A DNA stretch of 64,000 bases from an uncultured Oscillospiraceae bacterium (GTDB lineage: Bacteria > Bacillota > Clostridia > Oscillospirales > Oscillospiraceae): assembly GCA_904419145.1 (NCBI GenBank), contig CAJFQQ010000004.1:30471-94470 (forward strand), in the 5' to 3' direction. Below, piece after piece: positions 9,342-17,456 of the stretch. Both the position numbers and the translations under genes were made by a program. A model generated the notes under the pieces. That model was not told the DNA's origin, did not search any database, and worked only from the letters and a program-made list of their open reading frames with translations. Positions within the stretch are counted from its first letter, which is position 1; each line of letters begins with the position of its first letter.

Positions 9342-10814
9342 CTATTTGGTAAATACGATGGGCGCCAGCCCCGCCTCATTGCCCAGCACGGCGGACAGGG
9401 TGCGCACACGCCCCTTTGCGTCGGTGCCGAAGGTGAGCACCAGCCCGGCGGGCAGCTCGCCGATCACCCCCTGGGTGGCAAAGGAGTCGTAATGGAGGTG
9501 CCGCAGCCCCACCACAAAAGTATTGAAATCGGCTTTCAGCGCCCCGTTTTCACAGGTAATCCGGAACCGCCGGTAGCCCGGCGCCGCATAGTCTCCGGCG
9601 TAGTCCGCCAGCGGATGGGAGGGCCTGGTCCCCGGCACGGTCTCCCCGCCGAACGACGCATAGAACGACTTGAGCTCCTGGAACTGCTGGGCGTTGCGCC
9701 GGCGCAGCCGCTCATACCAGTTTCCGTCCGCATGGCCCAGGAGCCGATCCGCGGCGTCCCGGACCACGGCCTCCGCCAGCAGCGTCACATTCATATTGGC
9801 GCTGGCAAAAATGCCCAGCTGCTCCTCCGGCAGGACGGCGGCATAGGTGGAGAAGCCGTTGATGTTCCCGCCGTGCTCCACCATCCGGCGTCCCCGGTAG
9901 CTGCAGGCCATCCAGCCCAGGCCGTAGGACATCATGGTGCGCTCCGGCGCGTGGGCCGGGTCGTCTCCCATGTGGATGTGGGGGGTATACAGGAGATCCA
10001 TCAGGTCCTCCCGCACCAGGCTCTGCCCGTTGACACGGCCGTGGTCGAGCTGGAAGCGCAGCCACTTGGCCATATCCCCGGCGCAGGAGATCACGCATCC
10101 CGCCGCCGCGGTGGGGTCCCCCACTCCGGGGCGCTCCGCCGGGGAGCGGTAGAAGGGGATCTCGCGGATCCCATGCGCGGCATAGGGCTCCTCCCGGTCA
10201 AAGGGCAGCGCATAGTTGCTGCTGCGCAGCATGTCCTCCGAGAACGCCACGGTGTGCTCCATCCCCAGGGGGAGGAAGATCCTCTGCCGCAAAAATTCCT
10301 CGAAGGGCAGGCCGCTGACCGCCTCGATGAGACAGCCCGCGATGAGATAGTTGAAGTTGCTGTACTGGAAGGTATAGCGGATGGGGGCGCTGAGGGGCAG
10401 ATACCGGAGGTTCTCCATCAGCTCCTGCCGGGTAAAGCCGGTGCCGTACCAGGCGTACTCGTGGCGGGGCAGTCCGCTGCGGTGGGAGAGAAAATCCCGG
10501 GCCGTCAGATGGGAGGAGGCATAGGGCTCCTGCATCCGGAAGGCCGGCAGATATTCCGCCACCGGCGCGTCCAGGTCCAGTCTGCCCTCTGTAGCCAGGA
10601 TAGCGGCCGCCGTGGCGGTGAACGCCTTGGAGCAGCTGGCGATCTGGTACAAAGTCTCCCCGTCCGCCAGCTGACTTTTTCCATCCCGCGGCCCCACGCC
10701 GTCGGCCAGGAGGACCTCATCCCCCCGGACCACACAGACGGAGGCGGAGGGCACCTCCCACACCCGCAGCTGCTCTGCCACGTCGGAGAGGAATTGCTCT
10801 TTTTGAAATTCCAT
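9342..10814 (-). CDS. Serine beta-lactamase-fold hydrolase, paralogue of the adjacent gene
   Basis: 490-residue enzyme with the same layout as its downstream neighbour: SCSK, FQYSN and VEHGGNING, then a C-terminal beta domain. The shared segments LSHR(S/T)G(L/M)PRHEYAWYGT and GGNINGFS point to tandem duplication followed by divergence. The ATG at 10814 is chosen over a TTG eight codons upstream, since GAAAGG sits about ten bases before it. There is no secretion signal. A hairpin terminator stands between it and the epimerase gene, so its expression may be partly uncoupled. Confidence 0.87.
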   Translation of the reverse strand: MEFQKEQFLSDVAEQLRVWEVPSASVCVVRGDEVLLADGVGPRDGKSQLADGETLYQIASCSKAFTATAAAILATEGRLDLDAPVAEYLPAFRMQEPYASSHLTARDFLSHRSGLPRHEYAWYGTGFTRQELMENLRYLPLSAPIRYTFQYSNFNYLIAGCLIEAVSGLPFEEFLRQRIFLPLGMEHTVAFSEDMLRSSNYALPFDREEPYAAHGIREIPFYRSPAERPGVGDPTAAAGCVISCAGDMAKWLRFQLDHGRVNGQSLVREDLMDLLYTPHIHMGDDPAHAPERTMMSYGLGWMACSYRGRRMVEHGGNINGFSTYAAVLPEEQLGIFASANMNVTLLAEAVVRDAADRLLGHADGNWYERLRRRNAQQFQELKSFYASFGGETVPGTRPSHPLADYAGDYAAPGYRRFRITCENGALKADFNTFVVGLRHLHYDSFATQGVIGELPAGLVLTFGTDAKGRVRTLSAVLGNEAGLAPIVFTK

Positions 10815-10840
10815 GGGTATGCAACCTTTCTGGTTCAATG

Positions 10841-10878
10841 AAAAATAGACCGCCCGCCGGACTCCGCCGGCAGGCGGT
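10841..10878 (-). terminator. Intraoperonic terminator after the epimerase gene
   Basis: 13-bp stem with one mismatch (10848-10860 with 10866-10878) followed on the minus strand by TATTTTT. It would give partial termination between the epimerase and the two hydrolases. Confidence 0.7.
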
Positions 10879-10894
10879 CCCCATTTTCTGCCGA

Positions 10895-11974
10895 TCAGAT
10901 ATCCATATCAATGCCAAGGCCCGGCTTGTCCAGCAGATGGAACATGCCGCCCTCCCGGGTAAAGCCGCCCTGGATGCCGTCGTCATCGCCCTTGTAGAAC
11001 ATAAAGCTGTCGCAGTCGGCCTCCACAATGGCCTTTTTGGCTGCCACCAGGCTGACGCCTGCGGTAATGCTGATCTTGTTCTCCTGCATGCAGCCCACCA
11101 TGCAGCCCACGCCCGCCTGCTCGGCGATATCCGCGATCTGGGCGCCATAGTACAGGCCGCCGCACTTCATCAGCTTGATATTGTAGAAGTCGGCACAGCC
11201 CAGCTCAGCCGCCCGCTTGGCGTCGTAAATCGTATGAATGGACTCATCCAGCATCAGCTTGACGCTGGTCTTGTTCTCCCGCTTCAGCTGGGCAGCTCCG
11301 TCAAAGTCCCACCAGGGCAGGCACTGCTCCACCGCGTCGATCCCCAGCTTTTCAAACTCCTGCAGGGCACGCAGGGCCTGATCCACGGTATAGCCCTGGT
11401 TGGCGTCCACCCGGAGGCGGACATTCTTGCCCACCGCCTGACGGATCAGGGTCAGCGCCCGGATGTCGTCATCCAGGTTGATGCCCACCTTGATCTTCAG
11501 GATATCAAATCCCTTCTGGAACACAAAGCGCTCCGCCGCATCCCGCATCTTCTCCGGGGTGTCGATGCCGACAGTGATGTCGTTGTGGACCACCGGGTTG
11601 GTACCGCCCAGAAGCCGCCACACCGGCAGCTCCTTCTTCTTGCCGATAATATCGTAAAGCGCCAGGTCAAAGGCGCACTTGGCGGCGCCGTTGCTGTAAA
11701 TGATGCTGTCCATCAGCTTGTGGGCGCCGGCAATATCCATGGGGTCAAAGCCGATAAAAGCCTTGGCAAAATCCTTCATCACCAGGTAGCAGGTATCCAT
11801 GGTCTCGCCGGTAACAAATCCCAGGGGCGCTGCGGCGCCCAGGCCATAAATCCCCTCGTCGGTGGTAACCTTCACCGTCCAGCTGTCGGCATCCTCAATG
11901 ACGCCAAAGGCCACATGGAAGGGCTGGGACAGCGGCGCGGAAAACTTCTCGATCTTTACGTCTGTGATTTTCAC
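10895..11974 (-). CDS. Dipeptide epimerase of the enolase superfamily (L-Ala-D/L-Glu epimerase-like)
   Basis: 359-residue muconate-cycloisomerase-type barrel. Visible catalytic set: KIK pair (about residues 160-162), Asp in VDANQG, Glu in VEQCLP, Asp in MLDESIH and the second-half Lys in IKLMKCGG. This matches dipeptide epimerases, which invert L-Ala-D-Glu from peptidoglycan. A GTG start at 11974 is preferred because GGGGGA lies eight bases upstream; the longer TTG-start version has no signal. It is the first gene of the hydrolase/peptide-transport operon, consistent with recycling or scavenging of muropeptides. Other dipeptide specificities (for example cationic or hydrophobic) cannot be excluded. 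Confidence 0.85.
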   Translation of the reverse strand: MKITDVKIEKFSAPLSQPFHVAFGVIEDADSWTVKVTTDEGIYGLGAAAPLGFVTGETMDTCYLVMKDFAKAFIGFDPMDIAGAHKLMDSIIYSNGAAKCAFDLALYDIIGKKKELPVWRLLGGTNPVVHNDITVGIDTPEKMRDAAERFVFQKGFDILKIKVGINLDDDIRALTLIRQAVGKNVRLRVDANQGYTVDQALRALQEFEKLGIDAVEQCLPWWDFDGAAQLKRENKTSVKLMLDESIHTIYDAKRAAELGCADFYNIKLMKCGGLYYGAQIADIAEQAGVGCMVGCMQENKISITAGVSLVAAKKAIVEADCDSFMFYKGDDDGIQGGFTREGGMFHLLDKPGLGIDMDI

Positions 11975-12035
11975 GATGTATTCCCCCAAACGTTGTAATG
12001 TAACTGTAAAAAACTGGAAATTTCATATATTTTGC

Positions 12036-12083
12036 CATCCATGAAAATCACTCATGGATGGATTCATCTTTTTAATAGATGAA
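12036..12083 (-). promoter_or_regulatory. Paired inverted repeats in the leader of the peptide operon
   Basis: A perfect 9-bp inverted repeat (CATCCATGA/TCATGGATG, 12036-12060, 7-base spacer) is followed by TTCATC/GATGAA (12063-12083). Both lie downstream of the predicted start site and upstream of the epimerase, so they could be operators or mRNA hairpins. Confidence 0.5.
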
Positions 12084-12134
12084 GCTCCCACGTTTTTATC
12101 GCTTTATAGACCCGTGTCTAAAACGACATGGTTC

Positions 12135-12163
12135 ATCATAGCGCAATATATCCAGTTTTTCAA
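12135..12163 (-). promoter_or_regulatory. Sigma-A type promoter of the epimerase/peptide operon
   Basis: On the minus strand, -35 TTGAAA (12158-12163), 17-base spacer, -10 TATGAT (12135-12140). It gives a leader of roughly 150 bases before the GTG start. Confidence 0.75.
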
Positions 12164-12280
12164 CAGATAAATCGTATAAAAATTGTGGAATTCGAGGCCC
12201 GCTGCTTGTACGTCCCCCAACAGAAGCCAATATTGGTCAGCCTCCCCCGCTCTATTCTATGAAATAATTTGTACCATCTA

Positions 12281-12330
12281 TGAGAAGAACGCATGGCAGG
12301 CAAAATTTTGCCCGCCATGCGTTCTTCTCA
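12281..12330. repeat. 50-base near-perfect palindrome
   Basis: Arms 12281-12305 and 12306-12330 match with a single mismatch and essentially no loop. It stands between the ogt stop codon and the peptide-operon promoter, without a T tract. The rest of the 12164-12372 interval has no coding or other recognisable signal. It may act as a bidirectional terminator or be a repeat unit. Confidence 0.6.
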
Positions 12331-12372
12331 GAATCCCTCTGCGCCCCCTCTTGAAGAGAGCCCTCTATACCT

Positions 12373-12912
12373 CTACAGGGCGCTCCCCCGTCTGGGCCGC
12401 CGGAGGCGGGAGGCATCCACACCCTCCCGCTGCAGAAGCCACAGCTTCCGGTCGACGCCGCCGGCGTAGCCGGTGAGGCTGCCGTCTGCCCCTACCACCC
12501 GGTGGCAAGGGATGATGATAGAGATGGGGTTGTGCCCCACCGCGCCCCCTACCGCCTGGGCCGACAGACTCGCCCGGCCCAGCTGCCGGGCGATTTCCCG
12601 GGAAATCGCCCCGTAGGTGGTAACCTGGCCCCAGGGGATTTTGCACAGGCATTCCCACACAGCCCTTTGAAATGCGGTCCCATGGGGCCGCAGGGGCAGC
12701 TCCTCCGGCACCGGCCGCTCCCCGGCAAAATAGCGATCCAGCCACTGCCGGGCCTGCTCGAATACCGGGCTGTCATCTTTTCGGGCCGCCGGCTCCGTCA
12801 GACCCGCCATGAAGTATTTCTGCCCCTCGACCCAGAGCCCCGTCAGGTGCTCCCCGTCCCCGGCCAGGGTCAGTCCACCGATCGGAGATTGATATACTGT
12901 CGTCCACACCAT
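12373..12912 (-). CDS. ogt: Methylated-DNA-protein-cysteine S-methyltransferase
   Basis: 179-residue suicide repair enzyme that takes the alkyl group from O6-alkylguanine onto its own cysteine. The active site IIPCHRVVG and the DNA-recognition part with VWECLCKIPWGQVTTYG are intact, and an N-terminal Ogt/MGMT domain precedes them (YQSPIGGL). The ATG at 12912 follows GGAGG, so the longer open frame is not used. It stands alone: terminator-like structures lie on both sides. Confidence 0.93.
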   Translation of the reverse strand: MVWTTVYQSPIGGLTLAGDGEHLTGLWVEGQKYFMAGLTEPAARKDDSPVFEQARQWLDRYFAGERPVPEELPLRPHGTAFQRAVWECLCKIPWGQVTTYGAISREIARQLGRASLSAQAVGGAVGHNPISIIIPCHRVVGADGSLTGYAGGVDRKLWLLQREGVDASRLRRPRRGSAL

Positions 12913-13002
12913 CGCGTTCCTCCCACGCCGGCCGCAGCCTGTTTTCTCCATCATTATAGCCCGGCCGCGGCAAAAAGTCCATCCCCGGGCCGCGCAGAGG
13001 CC

Positions 13003-13033
13003 GCAAAAGAGGCGGGACTGTCCGCCCCGCCTC
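13003..13033 (-). terminator. Terminator of the rhodanese/CoADR/asparaginase operon
   Basis: Eight-base GC stem (13009-13016 with 13026-13033) and a short TTTT tract on the minus strand, just beyond the asparaginase stop codon. Confidence 0.6.
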
Positions 13034-13042
13034 TCGATCTTC

Positions 13043-14056
13043 TCAGGCATCCGCGCCCGGCTCGGCCAGGATATCCTGGGCCACCGGGGTGTAGAAGCCC
13101 CGGCGGACCGCCTCGAAGTCCTGGTTCTCCGCCAGCAGCCACATCAGCTTCGTCACCACCGCCTCCACGGTCATGTCATAGGCCTGCAGCAGATGGTAGC
13201 GCTCCAACGCCTTGGCCCCCACCTCATAGACAGCCAGGTCGCTGCCCTCCAGGGTCACCTGCGTGGCGATCACCACGATCCTCCCCTTCCTCGTCAGGCT
13301 CTCCAGCTGGTCCAGAAAGTTGCGCCGATCCACAAAGGGCAGGCCGCCCACGCCGTAGCTCTCGATGACCACCGCCTCATACCGCTCCCCCACATACTGG
13401 AGGACATCCGGCTCCATCCCCGGCACCAGCTTCAGCAGGAACACCTTGGGCACCAGGCTGTGATAAAACCGCGGTGTCCCTGTCTGGCGGTCCAGGTCGG
13501 TGTAGCGGACCACCCGTTTGCCGTCGATAAAGGCGGCCACTGGGTAGTTGATGCTGGAAAAGGCGGCGTAGCTCTTGGAGCGGGTCTTTTTGGCCCGGGT
13601 CCCCAGGATCGCCTGGCCGGAAAACACCAGAAACACGCCGTCCACCCCATCCTGACAGGCAAAGCGGAAGCTGTCCAGCAGGTTCTTGCGCGCGTCGGTA
13701 ATGGGGTCGGACATGGGCTTCTGAGAGCCGGTGAGGACGATGGGCTTCCCCGGGCACTGGATCAGATAGGACAGCGCCGCCGCTGTGTACGCCATAGTAT
13801 CCGTACCGTGGGTGATGACAAACCCGTCATATTGGGCGAAATGGCGCTCAATGGCCTCCACCATCATCAGCCAGTGCTCCGGCTGCAGGTTGGTGCTGTC
13901 GATGTTCAGCAGAGGCAGCGTGTCCACCTGACAAAATGCCTCCGCCTCCGGCACGCTGTCCCGCAGCTGCCGGGCCGTCATGGCCGGGGAGAGGCCGTGC
14001 TCCGTCTCCCGGGAGGCGATGGTCCCCCCGGTGGTAATGAGCAGCAGACGCTTCAT
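13043..14056 (-). CDS. L-asparaginase
   Basis: 337-residue amidohydrolase converting asparagine to aspartate and ammonia. The N-terminal motif TTGGTIASRE carries the nucleophilic Thr and the second motif THGTDTMAYTA is intact. There is no signal peptide, so it is of the cytoplasmic type. The ATG at 14056 follows GGGGAGAGG. It lies 33 bases after the CoA-disulfide-reductase-like gene and probably shares its transcript. The functional link to that redox pair is unclear. Confidence 0.92.
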   Translation of the reverse strand: MKRLLLITTGGTIASRETEHGLSPAMTARQLRDSVPEAEAFCQVDTLPLLNIDSTNLQPEHWLMMVEAIERHFAQYDGFVITHGTDTMAYTAAALSYLIQCPGKPIVLTGSQKPMSDPITDARKNLLDSFRFACQDGVDGVFLVFSGQAILGTRAKKTRSKSYAAFSSINYPVAAFIDGKRVVRYTDLDRQTGTPRFYHSLVPKVFLLKLVPGMEPDVLQYVGERYEAVVIESYGVGGLPFVDRRNFLDQLESLTRKGRIVVIATQVTLEGSDLAVYEVGAKALERYHLLQAYDMTVEAVVTKLMWLLAENQDFEAVRRGFYTPVAQDILAEPGADA

Positions 14057-14089
14057 AGCCTCTCCCCTTCCCTTTTCATGCAAAGATTC

Positions 14090-15787
14090 TCAGCCGATCT
14101 TCACGCCGCACGGGTGCCGCGGGTCCGCGTCAAAGGACACGTCGGCGCTGTTGAGGGCGTAGAACCGATAGCCGCCGGACAGGTTGTAGCAGGTAAAGCC
14201 GTTTCCGGACAGGATGCGGCAGGCAAGGTAGCTGCGCAGGCCGCTGTAGCAGTTGACATACACCGGCTTGGCCCTGTCCAGCTCCCCGAGCCGCTCCCGC
14301 AGGCTGTCCAGCGGGATGTTGATGGCCCCGGGGATGTGTCCTCCGGCGTACTCCTTCTCCGTCCGGGTGTCCAGCAGGGTGACGCTGCCGTCCCGGGGCA
14401 GGGCCGCCACCTCATCCCAGTGGAACTGCTTGACCAGTCCGCTGTGGATATTCTCCCACACAAAGCCCGCCATATTCACCGGGTCCTTGGCGGAGGAGTA
14501 GGGCGGGGCATAGGCCAGATCCAGCTCCGCCAGATCCCCGCCGGTCATCCCGGCGCGGATGGCGGTGGCCAGCACGTCGATGCGCTTGTCCACCCCCTCG
14601 AAGCCCACGATCTGGGCGCCCAGCACCCTGCCGCTGTCCTTCTCATAGAGGACCTTGATGGTCATATCCGTGGAACCGGGGTAATAGGTGGCGTGGGAGG
14701 CGGAGAAGGTCACGGTCTTCTCATAGGCGATCCCCGCGTCCTTTGCCTGCTTCTCGTTGATGCCGGTGGCGGCGATGGTCATGTCAAAGAGCTTCAGCAC
14801 CGAGGAGCCCTGGGAGCCACGGAACACGCTGTTTCCCCCGCAGATGTTGTCCGCGGCGATGCGCCCCTGCTTGTTGGCCGGTCCCGCCAGAGCGATGAGG
14901 GCGGGCTTTCCGGTGACAAAGTGGCGCACCTCCACCGCGTCGCCCACGGCGTAGATATCCGGCTGGGAGGTCTCCATCCGCTCATTGACCACGATGGAGC
15001 CCTTGGCCCCCAGCTCCAGCCCGGCCTGGGCAGCCAGGTGGCTGTCCGGCGTCACGCCGATGGCCAGAAGCAGCAGATCCGTCTCCACGCTGGTGCCGTC
15101 GGTCAGCTCCACCGCAAGGCACGCCTCCGAGGGCCGCACGGCTGTATAGGTGGTGTTCAGCCGCAGATCCACGCCCTTGTCCCGGAGGTAGGCGTGGACG
15201 CTGCTGGCCATATCAGCGTCCAGAGGCGGCATCACGTGGGCGCTGCGCTGGAGAAGCGTCGTCTCCACCCCGGCGTGGAGCAGGTTCTCCGCCATCTCCA
15301 GGCCGATGAATCCGCCGCCCACCACAACGGCCCGCCGGGGCTTCTTCTCTGCCACATAGTCCCGGATGCGGTAGGTGTCCTCCACCGTGCGCAGGGTAAA
15401 CACCCGCGGATCGTCGAGGCCCTCCCCCTCCGGATGGATCGCCTTGGCCCCGGGGGACAGAATCAGCTTGTCATAGGTCTCCCGGTACTCCGTGCCGTCC
15501 TCCAGGCGGCGGACTGTCACGGCCTTTTCCGCCGGATGGATGGCGGTGACCTCCTGGCGCACCCGCACGTCGATGCGGAAGCGGCGGCGGAAGCTCTCCG
15601 GGGTCTGGAGCGTCAGCGCCCGCTTGTCCTCGATAACGCCCCCGATGTAGTAGGGCAGGCCGCAGTTGGCATAGGAGACAAAGCCGCTGCGCTCCAATAT
15701 GACGATCTCCGCCTGCTCATCCAGCCGGCGCAGCCGGGCAGCGGCCGTGGCGCCCCCCGCCACACCGCCTACGATCACTACCTTCAT
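14090..15787 (-). CDS. CoA-disulfide reductase-like flavoprotein with C-terminal rhodanese domain
   Basis: 565 residues. N-terminal FAD site VIVGGVAGGATAAARLRR; single redox Cys in SYANCGLPYYIGG near residue 43, typical of CoADR/NADH oxidase/polysulfide reductases; NAD(P)H site VVVGGGFIGLEMAENL; second FAD motif AVGDAVEV; dimerisation domain to about 440. Rhodanese domain from about 460 to 550 with active Cys in NCYSGLRS. Known members reduce CoA disulfide, per- or polysulfides. The upstream single-domain rhodanese overlaps by four bases (15784-15787), which suggests sulfane-sulfur handling. Confidence 0.9.
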   Translation of the reverse strand: MKVVIVGGVAGGATAAARLRRLDEQAEIVILERSGFVSYANCGLPYYIGGVIEDKRALTLQTPESFRRRFRIDVRVRQEVTAIHPAEKAVTVRRLEDGTEYRETYDKLILSPGAKAIHPEGEGLDDPRVFTLRTVEDTYRIRDYVAEKKPRRAVVVGGGFIGLEMAENLLHAGVETTLLQRSAHVMPPLDADMASSVHAYLRDKGVDLRLNTTYTAVRPSEACLAVELTDGTSVETDLLLLAIGVTPDSHLAAQAGLELGAKGSIVVNERMETSQPDIYAVGDAVEVRHFVTGKPALIALAGPANKQGRIAADNICGGNSVFRGSQGSSVLKLFDMTIAATGINEKQAKDAGIAYEKTVTFSASHATYYPGSTDMTIKVLYEKDSGRVLGAQIVGFEGVDKRIDVLATAIRAGMTGGDLAELDLAYAPPYSSAKDPVNMAGFVWENIHSGLVKQFHWDEVAALPRDGSVTLLDTRTEKEYAGGHIPGAINIPLDSLRERLGELDRAKPVYVNCYSGLRSYLACRILSGNGFTCYNLSGGYRFYALNSADVSFDADPRHPCGVKIG

Positions 15788-16107
15788 ACCTGTTGTCCTC
15801 CTTGTTCCAGTGTTCCCTCATAGTGCAGAATCCCGCCAATGTTGGTGGCGTCATAGCCTCTCTCCCGCAGGATGGAGCAGGCCTGGCCGCTCCGCGCCCC
15901 GCTGCGGCAATAGACAAACAGGGGTGCCTCCCGGTCCAGCTCCGCCTGGCCGACACGGTCCAGAGGAATGTTCCGGCTGCCGGGCACATGTCCGGCGGCA
16001 TACTCCTCCGGTGTGCGCACATCCAGCAGCAGCGCGCCCGGCGTCTTTCGGGCCTGCTCCACCCCATCGTTCATATCCGGTCTGTGAAACATGGAAAAAA
16101 TCGACAT
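15784..16107 (-). CDS. Single-domain rhodanese-like sulfurtransferase
   Basis: 107 residues, one rhodanese domain: LLLDVRTPEEYAAGHVPGSRNIPL followed by the active-site loop YCRSGARSGQA with Cys near residue 71. It is cytoplasmic and could pass sulfane sulfur to the downstream CoADR-rhodanese fusion. RBS AAAGGAG precedes the ATG. The first gene of a three-gene operon with the flavoprotein and asparaginase. Confidence 0.9.
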   Translation of the reverse strand: MSIFSMFHRPDMNDGVEQARKTPGALLLDVRTPEEYAAGHVPGSRNIPLDRVGQAELDREAPLFVYCRSGARSGQACSILRERGYDATNIGGILHYEGTLEQGGQQV

Positions 16108-16196
16108 ATTCGGTGCTCCTTTGCTCTCTATCTATGTACTAAGAGTATATCAGAAAGCTTCGGCGCCGACTGTGACCAGGTTACACAGCCTGTCCC

Positions 16197-17024
16197 TCAG
16201 ATGTGGAGGAAATGCTCCATGCCATAGGCCACGCCGTCCTCGGTATTGCACTTTGTCACAATGTCCGCCGCCGCCTTGCAGTCCGGGGTGGCGTTTCCCA
16301 TGGCGATGCCGGTGCCGGCAAAGGCGAGCATCTCCTTGTCGTTGTCCCCGTCGCCAAAGGCGGCCACCTCCTCCCGTCTCAGGCCCAGCCGCTCCATGAC
16401 GAAGCGCAGCCCCGCATGCTTGCCGGAGTCCCGGTGGGACAGCTCCAGTAGCCTTGCAATGGATGAGGTGACGTACAGATCCGGGACCTCCCGGAGGATC
16501 CGATCCCACAGCCGCCGCTTGGTCTCCCCGTCCCGGACCACCACATCCATGCCCTCCAGCTCATGGCTATGGGCGCGGAGAAAGGCCGCGATGTCCGCCT
16601 CCGGCCGCCGGGTGCTTTGGACATAGTCCACCGCCATCCGGTCGGCTCCATAGGCGGCCGGGTCCGCCACATAGGCCTGGTCGGCATAGGCCTGCCCCGC
16701 GATGAAACCCTCCAAGGCCACATCCTCCCCCGCCGTCAGCGAGACCACCTGCTCCACGGAGCGGGGTGTCAGCAGATAGCGGTGGAGACACTGCCCCGTG
16801 GGAATGTGGTACACCGCGGCGCCGTTGGAGGTGATGGCATATTCGATGCCGGGCACCGCCAGCACATCCGCCGGCAGGGAGGTGAAGGTGCGGCCGCTAG
16901 CGATGACAATGTGAATACCCCGGCCGATGGCCCGCTCCAGTGCCCTGCGGTTTCCCTCCGAGAGCCTGCTCTCTCCGTTCAGCGTCGTCCTGTCCATATC
17001 CAGTGCAATGCATGCAATCGCCAT
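16197..17024 (-). CDS. Cof-type HAD-superfamily phosphatase
   Basis: 275-residue haloacid dehalogenase hydrolase with type IIB cap. Motif I is LDMDRTTLN (nucleophile Asp and general acid Asp), motif II IASGRT, motif III Lys near KHAGLRFV, motif IV AFGDGDNDKEML. Known members dephosphorylate sugar phosphates, flavin or pyridoxal phosphates; the substrate here cannot be told. RBS AGGAGG lies eleven bases before the ATG. Monocistronic by position. Confidence 0.92.
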   Translation of the reverse strand: MAIACIALDMDRTTLNGESRLSEGNRRALERAIGRGIHIVIASGRTFTSLPADVLAVPGIEYAITSNGAAVYHIPTGQCLHRYLLTPRSVEQVVSLTAGEDVALEGFIAGQAYADQAYVADPAAYGADRMAVDYVQSTRRPEADIAAFLRAHSHELEGMDVVVRDGETKRRLWDRILREVPDLYVTSSIARLLELSHRDSGKHAGLRFVMERLGLRREEVAAFGDGDNDKEMLAFAGTGIAMGNATPDCKAAADIVTKCNTEDGVAYGMEHFLHI

Positions 17025-17420
17025 AGGGCAGCCATCCTCCTGATGTCCAAGGAATTGATCTCAGGCTGATTGTACCACACTCTTCCCGTCCCCGCAATGT
17101 GGCAAACCCGCCATCCCGCCCCTCTCAACATCCCCCTGTCATATATTTACAATATGTTCACAGTTTAGCCGCAATTTTTTTATGTTTTCGCTAAAGAAAT
17201 TGTGTATGATAATGCCATCAAACCAAATATGACTTGATAAACACAGACCGAAACCATTCCACAGCCCCCTGTGGCATCGGGGGCTCCACTAACCTGTTTT
17301 CCCTGGCATCTGTCAGGACTACTTGATGTCACGGCAAACGCTGTGAATGAGCCGACAAGTCTTTCGCTGGGGCGCAGTTCCTTTGGGACTGCGCCCCAGA
17401 CCAATTCCCGGGAACGCAAA
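17025..17420 (+). other. 396-base intergenic stretch with several hairpins, possible small RNA
   Basis: No convincing coding frame. On the plus strand a TATGAT box (17205-17210) is followed by stems CCACAG/CTGTGG (17260-17275), GCCCCC/GGGGGC and a strong 17368-17399 stem with GGGGCGCAGT arms, and then the 17421 terminator with TTTTTT. Both flanking genes run on the minus strand, so a plus-strand transcript here would be an independent RNA. No -35 of good quality was seen. Confidence is low. Confidence 0.3.
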
Positions 17421-17456
17421 AACGAGGCACAGGAGCAGCCTGCGCCTCGTTTTTTA
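17421..17456. terminator. Bidirectional terminator at the end of the amidohydrolase gene
   Basis: 13-base arms (17421-17433, 17439-17451) with one mismatch and T tracts on both strands. It touches the stop codon of the minus-strand amidohydrolase gene. Confidence 0.8.

Noticed and set aside
7797..10814. Antibiotic-resistance beta-lactamases
   Set aside because: The SxxK/YxN/HxG fold is shared with D-peptidases and esterases; there is no signal peptide and the operon context is peptide use.
7131..10841. Very long open frame on the plus strand (about 1,236 codons)
   Set aside because: It lies exactly antisense to the permease and two hydrolase genes, has no family motifs and is an artefact of high GC at codon position three.
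13193..15823. 876-codon plus-strand open frame
   Set aside because: Antisense to asparaginase and the CoADR-like gene, which have intact catalytic motifs; composition rich in His/Gly/Arg/Val is typical of antisense frames.
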